Assembly (NCBI GenBank): GCA_002395925.1
Contig: DGVM01000171.1
Span: forward strand, 1-45,946
Direction: 5' to 3'
DNA from: Bacteroidales bacterium UBA4284
GTDB lineage: Bacteria > Bacteroidota > Bacteroidia > Bacteroidales > UBA932
DNA length: 45,946 bases
The position numbers and the translations under genes were made by a program. Positions 25,588 to 35,388 of this stretch are shown in pieces (within the stretch, counting starts at the first letter, position 1; every line of letters begins with the position of its first letter). The notes under the pieces were generated by a model, which ran no database searches, was not told where the DNA came from, and was given only the letters and a program-made list of their open reading frames with translations.

Positions 25588-28500
25588 CTAAGGCTCGAAG
25601 AACTTCAGATGACTCAGCGCCTCGAACATCTGGTCCAGATAATCGGCAGAAGACGTGTCCCAATGGAATCCCATTCTAAGGAGTATCTGTATGGTGAAGC
25701 TGGTCGAGGGCCAGTTGAGCACCTCGGGCTCCTGTCCGCTTGCGCGTGAGTAGGCGATGAGCGGCGACATGTCCGGGCCCAGTACAGGGTCGGCCATAGC
25801 CGTCTGCAATGCGGTGTTGAATTCTTCCATCTCTACATAGCGCAGGGGCTTGCCGTCGAGAAGGGACAGCCGCTGCATTACATCTTCCATTGGAATCAGG
25901 TGGTTGTTGGAAAGATGCAGCACGCAGTTCTCCCGGGGCGTGCGAGACAGCAGAACGGCGGCATAGGCAGCGTCGTCCACGGGCGAGAACTCCACCCTGG
26001 CCGTCATTCCGTTATACGGGAACATACCCAGAAGCTTGCAGGCACGCAGACGACCCATGGCCGCGTTGGTGTGCATATTCTTCTGGAACTCTCCGTCGGA
26101 AGAACGGGGGGCGAGGTTTCCGGCACGGATAATCTTTGCGTTGAGGTCTCCGGCGGCCATTTTCTCCAGGATGTAGCGTTCGGCGAGGAACTTGGAACGG
26201 ACGTACTGGTTGTCGGTAATCTGCCCGAAGTAAAGCTGCTGTTCGTTGAAGACCGCGGGACGCAGGCCCTTGCTGGAACCGCCCACGCTCTCGGTAGATA
26301 TCTGTACGAGACGTGCGCCGTTCTGCATGCAGAAGTCAACTATATTCTTGACTCCGAAGTAGTTGACCTCTTCTATGTCGTTGCCTTTCGAGAAGTGCTT
26401 CACGTTGGCGGCGCAGTTGAAGACCATGTCGATGGGCGTGCCGCTCATCAGCAGCGACCCGAATACGGACTTCTGGGTTATGTCGCCCTCGATGACACGT
26501 ATCCTCTTGCCCAGCAGCGGAGTATAATCTTCGGTGAAGTAATAGCTCATAAGTTCCTTGAGGCTGGCTATGGTGGTGCCGCTCTGGCGTGAGCGTATAA
26601 GGCACCATATCACCGTGTCTTCGGGAGCTTCGGAAAGCAGCATCCGCAGCACGTGGATGCCCAGGTAGCCGGTGACTCCGGTAAGCAGGATGTTCTTTCC
26701 GAGTTCCTGTTGCCGGCCGCCCAGGAATGCCTCCATGGTGTTGGAAGCGAGCAGCTTGTCGATGGCGCCGTAGTCGTAATTCTCTACGCTTGATTCGTCC
26801 TCGGAGGCATTGCCGCCGCCGGACAGGAATGCCGCGAGGCTTCTTGCGGTAGGGTGCGAGAATACGTCGGCGTAGGCGAAGGACAGCCCTGCCTTCTGGG
26901 CTTCCACCAGGACGCTGGTGACCACCAGGGACGTTCCTCCGATGTCGAAGAAGTTGTCGGTGGCGCCCACGCGGTCCATCTCCAGTACGGATGCGAATAC
27001 CTCGCAGAGCGTTCTCTCCACCGGCGTCTCGGGTTCTACGTAATCGCCGCCGGACAGCAGCACTGGGGCGGGAAGGGACTTGCGGTCCACTTTCTGGTTG
27101 ACGTTGAGCGGGATTTTATCCAGCTGCATGAAGCTTTCGGGAACCATGTACGGCGGTTTGCGCTCGCGGATGAAAGCGGCCGCCTCGTGAGGGTCGAGCG
27201 TGCCGTCGAAGACGATGTATGCGGCAAGATACTTTCCTCCCGAGGCCTTGTCGAAGGCCTGTACGGTGACGTCCTCCACGCCAGGCATCTCGCGAAGCAC
27301 GGCCTCGACCTCGCCCGGCTCGATGCGGAATCCGCGTATCTTTATCTGAGAGTCGGTGCGGCCTATGAATTCTATGTCGCCGTCGGCGCGGTAGCGTACC
27401 ACGTCGCCGGAGCGGTAGGCGCGCATCCCGCTCACGAATGGATTCTCGATGAAGCACTCCGCAGTCTTTTCGGGGCGGTTGAGGTAACCCCGCCCAACTC
27501 CGTCTCCGGCAATGAGCAGCTCGCCCGATGCTCCCACGGGCACGCGGCGCAGCGATTTGTCCACCACGTACAGCAGCATGTTGTCGAGCGGGTGTCCGAT
27601 AGGGATGTTGTCTTCTTTCTTCTTGACGGGGAAGACCGTAGAGAAGATGGTACACTCGGTGGGCCCGTAAGCGTTGATGAAGTCGTATGAGGGCGGGTTC
27701 ATGGATACCAGCTTCTCGCCGCCGACGGAAAGGTGCTTAAGGCTGGCGTTGTCGGGGAAATTCCTGGCGTACATGACGCCCACCTGGGTCGTCATGAAGC
27801 TGTTGGTGATGCCGTTGGCGGTGATGAATGCATCGAGTGCGGCCATGTCGTGGCGGGTGTCTTCGGGGATGATATGCACGGAGGCACCAGTGGTGAGCGC
27901 CGGATACATGTCCATCATGCAGGCGTCGAATCCGTAGCTGGCGTAGGCGGCGACCCTGCAGGAGGGGCCGAGCTCGTAGAAGTTGCGGTACCAGGCGCAG
28001 AAGTTCACCAGGTTGCGGTGCTCCAGCATCACGCCCTTGGGCACGCCCGTAGTACCGGATGTGTAGAGCAGGATGAAAAGATCCTCGGGGCGCGGGCCTT
28101 CGGGGACCTTCCCCTCGGGCAGAGACGGTATCTGCGAAGTCTTGAGCGTTGGAATGCCGAGGCCGGGAAGTAAGTCGGTGAGCTCGTCATCTACGATAAG
28201 GAGTCCCGCCGAAGCGTCTTTTATCATGAATTCGAGCCTCTCCTTTGGGTAGGAAGGGTCGAGCGGCTGATAGGCGCAGCCGGCCTTGAGTATGCCCAGC
28301 GAGGCGAGAGCCATCCACTGGTTGCGTCCGATGAGCACCGATACTACATTCTCCCTGCCGAGTCCGAGCGAGGCGATGTATGCCGCCAGACGGTCCGAAA
28401 TAGTGTCGGCCTCGGAATAGGTCCAACTCTTTCCGCAGGCGCCGACAGCGACGTTGTCGGGGAATCCGGCAGCCATGGAGCGGAAGAGGGAAACGACGGT

Positions 28501-31500
28501 CTGCGATTTGTCGTAATCCAAGCTGTAGTGGTTGAAGCCGTCAAGCGTGGCCTGCTGGCTTTCGTTGAGCAGGGGGACGTCGGCCGTCGAACGGGCGTCC
28601 TTGAGTCCCCGCGCGATGCAGGCGAGGGTCTGGGCGAACTGACTTATGATTTCCCTGCTGTAGAGGCCGCTGTCGTAGGCCACCACCAGGCGCTCGTTGT
28701 CTTCTTCGCCGTCCACGAAAATGCTGACGGGGAATTTGGGATAGCCGGTCTCCATGACTTCCGCCCTTACCGCGGAGTCATTTTCCACGACGCCGACTTC
28801 GTATGCGAGCATTATCCTGGGACGGAAACCATGGTCGGACGCTACTGCAGAGAAGGGATAGTTTTCGTGAGTAAGGGTGAGGGAGAAGTCTTCGTGGACC
28901 TTTTTGAGGTACTCGTCAACCGGTCCGTTTTCTACATTCCCGAAAAGGGCCAGGGTGTTTACGAACATGCCTGTCGTTTCCGAGGTGCGCAGGTTGCTGC
29001 GTCCGTTGGAGACAGTACAGATATATACCTTCTGTTTGCCGGTAAAGGCCGATACCGCCATATATGTAGCGGCGAGGAAGTAGCTTGCAGGGGTGATTCC
29101 CAGCTCTTTGCAGCGCTGCGACAGGTCGGCTCCCACACTCTCCTCCACATACATCTCCCTGCCGCCCGGCGTGCCTGCGGGGATGTCGGGAAGTATCTCA
29201 GAAGCATCTTCGAAACTCTCGAGCTGCCCGGCGAAGAAGTCCCTCGCCTTGCCGAATTCCTCGGAATCACGGGATGCTTTCTGGTCGCGGACATAGCCGG
29301 CATAGGTATATGTTTCCTTCTGCGGCTTGACGCCCTGCAGGGCGGCGGAAAGCTGCTTTGCGAAGATGTCGTAGGACGCTCCGTCGAAGATGAGGTGATG
29401 GAAGTCGGTGGCAAGCACTACGCCGTCGGGCGTGTCGAGCACCTTAATCCTGTAAAGAGGCGCCTTGGCGAGGTCGAAGGGCTTAACGAACTCCGGTTTG
29501 TAAGATTCGGCCGTTATGCTGACGGAGGTCTTTTCCACCTCCACCGAGGGCTCCGCTCCGGTGGGGACGGCAAATACCTTTCCGTCCTTCTCTTCGAAGC
29601 GTACCTGCAGGCCGGGATGCGCCCGCAGGACACTTATTACCGCATCCTTTACCGCCTCGGGCGTGGTTCCCTGAGGGAAGTGCCAGAGCATGGGGATGTT
29701 GTACTGGGTCTCGCCGGGGGCCTTCATGCAGTCGTAATAGACTCCCTCCTGCTGGAACGAAAGCTCCTGGGGGCCTTCGTCGGAGGCGTCGGATTCTGCG
29801 GCACCGGCCTTCCCCTTGTTGCTCATCATTACTTTGAGCACCTCGTTCTCTATGGTCTGCAGGGTCGCGGTCCTGGCGAAACTGCCCATGTCGGCCTGTA
29901 CGCCGTACTTCTTGTAGAGTTCCGTTGCGAGCCTCAGGGCGCTGAGGGAACTGAGCCCGTAGTACATCAACGGATCCGTAAGACCGAAGCCGTCGATGCG
30001 GGCGGTCTGGCGAATGATGTCCGCGAGCTCTTCTTCCAGTATGTTGAAGGGGGCGTTGGCCGACACTCCTGATGCAGAATCCTGCCGCTGGGGCTTCGGG
30101 AGCGCCTTGCGATCGACTTTCTGATTGACATTCAGCGGTATGGCGTCTATCTGCATGGTGATTGCAGGTACCATGTAAGGGGGCTTGCGCTCGGCGATGA
30201 AGGTGTTGAGCGCGCCGATATCTACCGGGCTGTCGGCCACGATGTAGGCTGCCAGGTATTTCCCTGCGCCTGCTACCTCCTCGTCGAAGGCCTGTACCGT
30301 AACGTCCTTGATGGAGGGGTATTCGCGGATGACGCTTTCCACCTCCTTGAGTTCGATGCGGAATCCGCGTACCTTCACCTGGGAGTCCTTGCGCCCTATG
30401 AATTCTATGTCACCGTCGGCCCGGTAGCGCACTATGTCGCCGGTGCGGTACATACGCCTGTACTGCGGAAGCTTTTCGAACGGATTGTCCAGGAATACTT
30501 CCGCCGTCTTGTCGGGACGGCCCAGATAGCCGTCGCCAACCTGCTCGCCGGCAACCAGCAATTCTCCGGCGGCACCGGCAGGGACGCGCTGTCCGCCCTT
30601 GGCGGCGACGTACGCGTGTATGCCCGGAACCGGAGTGCCGATAGGGATTTCGCTCTCGGCCTTCTTTACTTCCTTGAATACGACATAGACCGTGCTCTCG
30701 GTAGGGCCGTAGCAGTTGAACAGCCTGTATTCCGGCAGCGGGAAGGAGGACAGCTTTTCGCCTCCCGTGTAAAGAGCCTGCAGCGAGCGGACCCTGGGAT
30801 AGTTGATGGCGAACTGCGTGGCCACCTGGGTGGTCATGAAGGCGTGCGTAATCCCGTTCTCCTCGAAAAAGTCCTTGAGGGCGGGAAGGTCAAGCCTGAT
30901 TTCTTCCGGTATGATGTATAGTGCCGCGCCGCTTGCGAGGGCCGTAAACAGGTCGGACATGAATGCGTCGAATCCGAAGCTGGCGTAGGCGGTCATGCGG
31001 GAAGCGGGACCTGTGCCCAGTATGGCGGCATTGTGCCTGGCGAACAGGGAGACGCTGCGGTGGGCAAGCATGCAGCCCTTGGGAGTTCCTGTGGACCCGG
31101 AGGTATAGAGCAGGATCAGCAGGTCGTCGGCCTTGGGACAGGCGGAGGGCTTGGCCTGAGGGAGCGCCGGAATGTCGGCCACGGCGAGCCTGGGCCCTTC
31201 AAATCCTTCGATATCAAGCCCTTCGCCGGTAATCAGCAGGGAGCTTTTTGCGTCTTCGACCATGAACTTGAGACGGTCGGCAGGGTATGAAGGATCCAGC
31301 GGCTCATAGGCGCAGCCGGCTTTGAGGACGCCCAGAGGGGCGATCATGTCGTACTCGCCTCTGCCTATGAGTATCGATACGACCTTTCCTGTTCCTATGG
31401 TTTTCTCTATGTATGCGGCGAGGCGGTCCGACAGGCTGTCAACTTCGCCGTAAGTGAGTTTCGTGTCCTTGTAAACCACCGCGATGCTGGCAGGGTCGTG

Positions 31501-32811
31501 CCCTCGCAAAAGGTCGAGGACCGTAACGGAAGGATCTGGATTCTCTTCCGACGGCTGGAAGGAGTCGAGCTGTGAGAGCTGGCGCTGCGAACAGTAGCTC
31601 AGAGCGCTTACCGTGTCGGCCTGAGCCATGGAGAGCACCGTGGCGGCGAAACTGTCTGAGAGGTTGCGCAGGATGTCCTCGCTGTAACGGTCGCTGCGGT
31701 ACCAGAAACGCATCCTGTAGGGACCTTCTGCTGCGGTAAAGAATTCTATGGAAAGGCCGATTCCCGGAGGATTTGTGCGAAGGTCTTCTCCCTCTATCCT
31801 TTCTCCGCCGAGAGCGAGGGCGGGACGCTCCAGGGTAAACTGCCCCTGGAAGGCAAAGTTGATTTCGTTCTGAAGCCCGAGGTCCCTCGAACAGTCGGCA
31901 AACGAATAGAATCCCCTTGAACGTATGCCGACGGTCTGCTCCTTCATTGCATCCAGCACATCGGGCAGAGGCCTGTCGGGACGGGCGTCCACATAGACAG
32001 GAATGGTATGGACCTGCATGCCGACACCGCCGCTGAGCCCCTTGCGTCCGTTCCAGATGCTGGTGAAAACGGCTTTGTCGTCGGCGTTCCATGCTGCGAG
32101 CGTCAGGCCGAAGGCTGCGGTGAAGAGTACGCTCTCGGCCTGCCGGAAACGTTCCGTGACGCCTCGCATCGACTCGCGGTCAAGCCCTGTCTCGACGGTA
32201 AATTCCTTGTAGGAAATGCTTTCGCCCTCCCTCTTGTCCGGAATTATGCCGGACAGCGTTTCGGCTCCAGGGCCGAATGTCTCTGCGTACCAGGTTCGCG
32301 CTTCTTCAAAAGCCTCGGAGGAGCGAAGCTGCGCCTCCTTTATTGCCACGTCGGCTCCGCTGACCTTCTCGGGAACGAGGTCAGAGCCCTCGTAGGCTGC
32401 GTTCAAGTCTTTGAGTATAAGATATGTTGACGCTCCGTCAAAGAGTATATGGTGGGCGTCGAAATACAGGTAATTCCCTTCCGGTGTGTCGTAAACCTCA
32501 GTCCTTACGAGCGGGCCGTCCAGGCTCATGGCCCGGCCCAGCGTGCTGCGGTCGAGGGTGTGCAGCAGCGGAACGCAGGGCTGTGGATTGTCGGGTGTGT
32601 CCATGCAAGGCTCTCCTTCGTTTATGACCAGTCTGGACAGCATGTACGGATGGGCCAGCTGGACTTTTTCGAATGCGGCCTTGAGCTTGAGCGGGTCGAT
32701 GGTGTCGGGCAGGGGATACAGGAAGGCGAGCTGGTAGTTGCCGTCGGCTTCGTGCAGTCCTTGACATGCGAGGTAGATGCTCAGCTGAGATTGTGACAGA
32801 GGGGAAATCAT
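25588..32811 (-). CDS. Two-module nonribosomal peptide synthetase, C-A-T-C-A-T-reductase
   Basis: A 2407-residue NRPS. Domains: condensation 1 (HHILFDG, 120-126), adenylation 1 (YTSGSTGTPKG at 569-579; YGPTE at 701-705; GDIVRYRADG at 791-800), carrier 1 (GLSSL, probable pantetheine Ser955), condensation 2 (HHLIFDG, 1138-1144), adenylation 2 (YTSGTTGVPKG near 1583-1593; YGPTE at 1715-1719), carrier 2 (GGTSL, Ser1961), and a C-terminal thioester reductase (GVTGYLG at 2045-2051; catalytic YVRSK, Tyr2203 and Lys2207). A reductive exit releases a peptide aldehyde. A condensation domain at the very start suggests an N-acyl starter. Binding-pocket residues read by eye (about DASFYGCVYK and DAMFSGAIFK) hint at hydrophobic amino acids but match no code I can name. 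No phosphopantetheinyl transferase, exporter or thioesterase is in the window. Confidence 0.93.
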   Translation of the reverse strand: MISPLSQSQLSIYLACQGLHEADGNYQLAFLYPLPDTIDPLKLKAAFEKVQLAHPYMLSRLVINEGEPCMDTPDNPQPCVPLLHTLDRSTLGRAMSLDGPLVRTEVYDTPEGNYLYFDAHHILFDGASTYLILKDLNAAYEGSDLVPEKVSGADVAIKEAQLRSSEAFEEARTWYAETFGPGAETLSGIIPDKREGESISYKEFTVETGLDRESMRGVTERFRQAESVLFTAAFGLTLAAWNADDKAVFTSIWNGRKGLSGGVGMQVHTIPVYVDARPDRPLPDVLDAMKEQTVGIRSRGFYSFADCSRDLGLQNEINFAFQGQFTLERPALALGGERIEGEDLRTNPPGIGLSIEFFTAAEGPYRMRFWYRSDRYSEDILRNLSDSFAATVLSMAQADTVSALSYCSQRQLSQLDSFQPSEENPDPSVTVLDLLRGHDPASIAVVYKDTKLTYGEVDSLSDRLAAYIEKTIGTGKVVSILIGRGEYDMIAPLGVLKAGCAYEPLDPSYPADRLKFMVEDAKSSLLITGEGLDIEGFEGPRLAVADIPALPQAKPSACPKADDLLILLYTSGSTGTPKGCMLAHRSVSLFARHNAAILGTGPASRMTAYASFGFDAFMSDLFTALASGAALYIIPEEIRLDLPALKDFFEENGITHAFMTTQVATQFAINYPRVRSLQALYTGGEKLSSFPLPEYRLFNCYGPTESTVYVVFKEVKKAESEIPIGTPVPGIHAYVAAKGGQRVPAGAAGELLVAGEQVGDGYLGRPDKTAEVFLDNPFEKLPQYRRMYRTGDIVRYRADGDIEFIGRKDSQVKVRGFRIELKEVESVIREYPSIKDVTVQAFDEEVAGAGKYLAAYIVADSPVDIGALNTFIAERKPPYMVPAITMQIDAIPLNVNQKVDRKALPKPQRQDSASGVSANAPFNILEEELADIIRQTARIDGFGLTDPLMYYGLSSLSALRLATELYKKYGVQADMGSFARTATLQTIENEVLKVMMSNKGKAGAAESDASDEGPQELSFQQEGVYYDCMKAPGETQYNIPMLWHFPQGTTPEAVKDAVISVLRAHPGLQVRFEEKDGKVFAVPTGAEPSVEVEKTSVSITAESYKPEFVKPFDLAKAPLYRIKVLDTPDGVVLATDFHHLIFDGASYDIFAKQLSAALQGVKPQKETYTYAGYVRDQKASRDSEEFGKARDFFAGQLESFEDASEILPDIPAGTPGGREMYVEESVGADLSQRCKELGITPASYFLAATYMAVSAFTGKQKVYICTVSNGRSNLRTSETTGMFVNTLALFGNVENGPVDEYLKKVHEDFSLTLTHENYPFSAVASDHGFRPRIMLAYEVGVVENDSAVRAEVMETGYPKFPVSIFVDGEEDNERLVVAYDSGLYSREIISQFAQTLACIARGLKDARSTADVPLLNESQQATLDGFNHYSLDYDKSQTVVSLFRSMAAGFPDNVAVGACGKSWTYSEADTISDRLAAYIASLGLGRENVVSVLIGRNQWMALASLGILKAGCAYQPLDPSYPKERLEFMIKDASAGLLIVDDELTDLLPGLGIPTLKTSQIPSLPEGKVPEGPRPEDLFILLYTSGTTGVPKGVMLEHRNLVNFCAWYRNFYELGPSCRVAAYASYGFDACMMDMYPALTTGASVHIIPEDTRHDMAALDAFITANGITNSFMTTQVGVMYARNFPDNASLKHLSVGGEKLVSMNPPSYDFINAYGPTECTIFSTVFPVKKKEDNIPIGHPLDNMLLYVVDKSLRRVPVGASGELLIAGDGVGRGYLNRPEKTAECFIENPFVSGMRAYRSGDVVRYRADGDIEFIGRTDSQIKIRGFRIEPGEVEAVLREMPGVEDVTVQAFDKASGGKYLAAYIVFDGTLDPHEAAAFIRERKPPYMVPESFMQLDKIPLNVNQKVDRKSLPAPVLLSGGDYVEPETPVERTLCEVFASVLEMDRVGATDNFFDIGGTSLVVTSVLVEAQKAGLSFAYADVFSHPTARSLAAFLSGGGNASEDESSVENYDYGAIDKLLASNTMEAFLGGRQQELGKNILLTGVTGYLGIHVLRMLLSEAPEDTVIWCLIRSRQSGTTIASLKELMSYYFTEDYTPLLGKRIRVIEGDITQKSVFGSLLMSGTPIDMVFNCAANVKHFSKGNDIEEVNYFGVKNIVDFCMQNGARLVQISTESVGGSSKGLRPAVFNEQQLYFGQITDNQYVRSKFLAERYILEKMAAGDLNAKIIRAGNLAPRSSDGEFQKNMHTNAAMGRLRACKLLGMFPYNGMTARVEFSPVDDAAYAAVLLSRTPRENCVLHLSNNHLIPMEDVMQRLSLLDGKPLRYVEMEEFNTALQTAMADPVLGPDMSPLIAYSRASGQEPEVLNWPSTSFTIQILLRMGFHWDTSSADYLDQMFEALSHLKFFEP

Positions 32812-32830
32812 AATATCGTATTATGTTTGC

Positions 32831-35221
32831 TTAAATTACGACGCTTGCTTTCCGTATGCCTTTCGATTTGGCAACCACCGTGATGGCGCCGGGCTCGGTA
32901 CGGCGCACTATCACCGACGCCTTTCCGTGGAAGGCGGGGATGCGGTGGCTGTAGAAGGGTATGTGCGAAGTGGGGTCTCCGGCGTCTGTGGCAACTATGA
33001 CTGCCGGCCCTTTGACGCTGAATTCCAGGAGGTTGTCTGCATCCGGCACCAGGACGCCCCGTTTGTCGAGGATATCGACCGTGACGTATGTAAGCTCGTC
33101 GCCTGCATAATCTGCGTATGCCGCGGCCCTGTATGCCTTACCGGCGGTGGAGCGGGAGTCGCGTGCCCACTCGGCGCCGTCTTTATAAGCAATCACTTCT
33201 ATCTTTCCGGGGCTGTAGGTCACGTCGTCCCATACTATCCGGTATCCTTCCTTCTTCTTGCGGCCCATGGATTTGCCGTTGACGAACAGTTCGGCTTCGT
33301 CTCCGGAAGTATAGACGTGGACAGGAGTCTTTTCGCCCTCTCTGCCCGGCCAGGTCCAATGCGGCAGGATGTGAGCCATGGGAAGGTCGGAACGCCAGCG
33401 GGCCTGGTAGAGCCAGTAGCGGTCTTTTTGGAAGCCCGCCAGGTCCATGATGCCGAAGTAGGAACTGCGGGAGGGCAGCGGAATGTCGCTGATGGTCTGT
33501 CCCCAGCTTTCCACCATTTTGCGGTACGCCTCCTTCTCTTCTTCGGTGTGGAAATTGGTAAAGACGGACGGATCCATGTTGAACGGAGTCGGCTCGCCGA
33601 GGTAGTCATACCCGGTCCACACGAATTCGCCGGCACACTGCGGAACGCTGTCTTCGTACTGCCACTCGTAATCGGGGCACGAGGCCCATCCGGGGGCGTA
33701 AAGGTCGTACGAACTGACCTGGAAGGGTGCCTCCATGGACCATCCCTTGCCCTTGTCCTGCTCTACCGGGAATCGGTAATACCCCCTCGTGGAGATGCAG
33801 GAGGCGGTTTCGGAGCCATAGACTGGTTGCCCGGGGTGGTTCTTGACGAACTCTTTGTACAGATGCGGCTTATAATTGAAACCATACACGTCGATGGTCG
33901 CCGCATAGGGCTGGGATGCGGCCCAGGGGTTGTCGTTGCCGGCCGTGGTGGGACGGGTGGGGTCTTCCCTGTGGCAGATGTCGGTAAGCATCTGGGGTAT
34001 CCACCAGCGGGAAGCATCTCCCTGCTCGCCACATTCGTTGCCTATGCTCCAGGCGATGACGCAGGGATGGTTGCGGTCGCGGTGTATCATGGCCACGAGG
34101 TCCTTCTCCGCCCATTCTTCGAACAGGGTGGCATAACCGTTTTCTTTCTTGGACCAGGTCCAGGTGTCGGTCAGCTCGTCGATGACCAGGAAGCCCATCC
34201 TGTCGCACAGGTCCAGGAACTCCGGAGCAGGGGGATTGTGGCTGCATCGTATCGCATTGGCTCCCATCTCTTTAAGCATTAGCAGACGCCGTATCCAGGC
34301 ATCTTCGTTCCATACGGCACCGAGCGCCCCCGCGTCGTGGTGCAGGCATACGCCCTTGAGGAAGAACTTTTCCGAGTTGAGGTAGAAGCCGTCGGGGCGG
34401 AAACCTGCGTCGCGTATGCCGAAAGGCGTCCGGTAAACTTCGCCGTCGGCTCCTTCGGCTTCGATGGTGGTGCAGGCGGTGTATAGTCTGGGGCTCTGTG
34501 GACTCCAGAGTTCGGGGTCGTCGATCGTGAAATCCTGTGTGACGACCCTGCCGTCGTAAAGCTGCTCCGTGTCTGAAGCCTCTGCAACCAGCTTGTCTTC
34601 ATAGTAGATGCGGGTTTTGACGACGGCCTGCCTGGGGCTGCCGGTGCGGACCGTAATGCTCTGGCGTACGAAGGCCCTGTCGTCTTGCAGGCGGCTTGTG
34701 ACACAGGTGCCCCAGTGGGCTGTATGGACGGCTCCCGCATACCTTAGCCAGACGTTGCGGTACAAACCGCCGCCTGGATACCAGCGGGAGCTCTCGGGCT
34801 TGTTGTCGAGCCGGATTTCTATCCTGTTGCTTCCGGGATCCAGGTGCCCGGTGAGATCGACGGCCCACGAAGAATAACCGTATGGCCATTCTCCGGCCTT
34901 GGCGCCGTTGACGTAAACCACGGCATTCGAGAAGGCGCCGTCAACTTCCAGATAAATGGCTCCCTTGAGCTGCTCGGGGCTCACTGTCAGGTCTTTAGAG
35001 TAAGATGCCTTTCCCCACCATGCCAGTTTGCCGGTCTCGCCCGGATACTCCTGGCGGAATTCACCCTCTACGCCCCAGTCGTGCGGTACGTGGAGCACTC
35101 TTTGGATTCCGTCTTTTGAAAATGTCCAGCCGTCGTTCCAGCAAACTCGTCCCGACGGTTGGGAGGCGGCGGTAAGGCAGACTAAAAGCAGGGAGGCAAT
35201 TATTGAAAAACGTTTCATCAT
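32831..35221 (-). CDS. GH2-family secreted beta-galactosidase-like enzyme
   Basis: About 796 residues with a signal peptide (MMKRFSII...LTAASQ). The sandwich domain, immunoglobulin-like domain and catalytic barrel of GH2 follow. The acid/base glutamate is in WSIGNECGEQ (Glu396 from this start) and the nucleophile in YGSETAS (Glu471). RWYPGGGLYRNVWL and CSHNPPAPEFLDLCDRMGF are typical family stretches. C-terminal beta domains complete the usual length. GH2 enzymes of this type act on beta-galactosides; beta-mannosidase or beta-glucuronidase activity cannot be excluded by eye. Two adjacent ATGs (35221, 35218) are possible; both lead into the signal peptide. The NRPS starts 19 bases after its stop, so the two are probably one transcript. 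Confidence 0.9.
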   Translation of the reverse strand: MMKRFSIIASLLLVCLTAASQPSGRVCWNDGWTFSKDGIQRVLHVPHDWGVEGEFRQEYPGETGKLAWWGKASYSKDLTVSPEQLKGAIYLEVDGAFSNAVVYVNGAKAGEWPYGYSSWAVDLTGHLDPGSNRIEIRLDNKPESSRWYPGGGLYRNVWLRYAGAVHTAHWGTCVTSRLQDDRAFVRQSITVRTGSPRQAVVKTRIYYEDKLVAEASDTEQLYDGRVVTQDFTIDDPELWSPQSPRLYTACTTIEAEGADGEVYRTPFGIRDAGFRPDGFYLNSEKFFLKGVCLHHDAGALGAVWNEDAWIRRLLMLKEMGANAIRCSHNPPAPEFLDLCDRMGFLVIDELTDTWTWSKKENGYATLFEEWAEKDLVAMIHRDRNHPCVIAWSIGNECGEQGDASRWWIPQMLTDICHREDPTRPTTAGNDNPWAASQPYAATIDVYGFNYKPHLYKEFVKNHPGQPVYGSETASCISTRGYYRFPVEQDKGKGWSMEAPFQVSSYDLYAPGWASCPDYEWQYEDSVPQCAGEFVWTGYDYLGEPTPFNMDPSVFTNFHTEEEKEAYRKMVESWGQTISDIPLPSRSSYFGIMDLAGFQKDRYWLYQARWRSDLPMAHILPHWTWPGREGEKTPVHVYTSGDEAELFVNGKSMGRKKKEGYRIVWDDVTYSPGKIEVIAYKDGAEWARDSRSTAGKAYRAAAYADYAGDELTYVTVDILDKRGVLVPDADNLLEFSVKGPAVIVATDAGDPTSHIPFYSHRIPAFHGKASVIVRRTEPGAITVVAKSKGIRKASVVI

Positions 35222-35265
35222 CGGTTGAATATGATTTGTGACACGCAGGAATTGCATTTGAATTT

Positions 35266-35273
35266 CAAATATA
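35266..35273 (-). promoter_or_regulatory. Promoter -7 box for the GH2-NRPS operon
   Basis: TATATTTG on the minus strand matches TAnnTTTG, about 45 bases before the GH2 start. The -33 TTTG is not well preserved, so it may need an activator. No other promoter is seen before the NRPS gene. Confidence 0.5.
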
Positions 35274-35334
35274 AGAAAAATGTCTGACTGTGAGAGGTAC
35301 GGGGCAAAATAATGAGTAAAGGGATGGCATCAAG

Positions 35335-35366
35335 TTTGTTTTGTCTGCGATGAATGATTATATTTG
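35335..35366 (+). promoter_or_regulatory. Promoter for the small secreted protein gene
   Basis: TTTG at 35335-35338 and TATATTTG at 35359-35366 are spaced 20 bases apart, 22 bases before the ATG at 35389. It is divergent from the GH2 promoter. Confidence 0.6.
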
Positions 35367-35388
35367 CAGATACACAAACGATTCGCAT

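Noticed and set aside
25500..25600. Transposon or insertion sequence at the inverted repeats
   Set aside because: The enclosed 152 bp has no coding capacity and no target-site duplication was seen; a complete promoter inside fits an invertible switch better.
28528..30072. A 514-codon plus-strand frame inside the NRPS
   Set aside because: Lies fully within conserved NRPS domains on the other strand and resembles no protein family.
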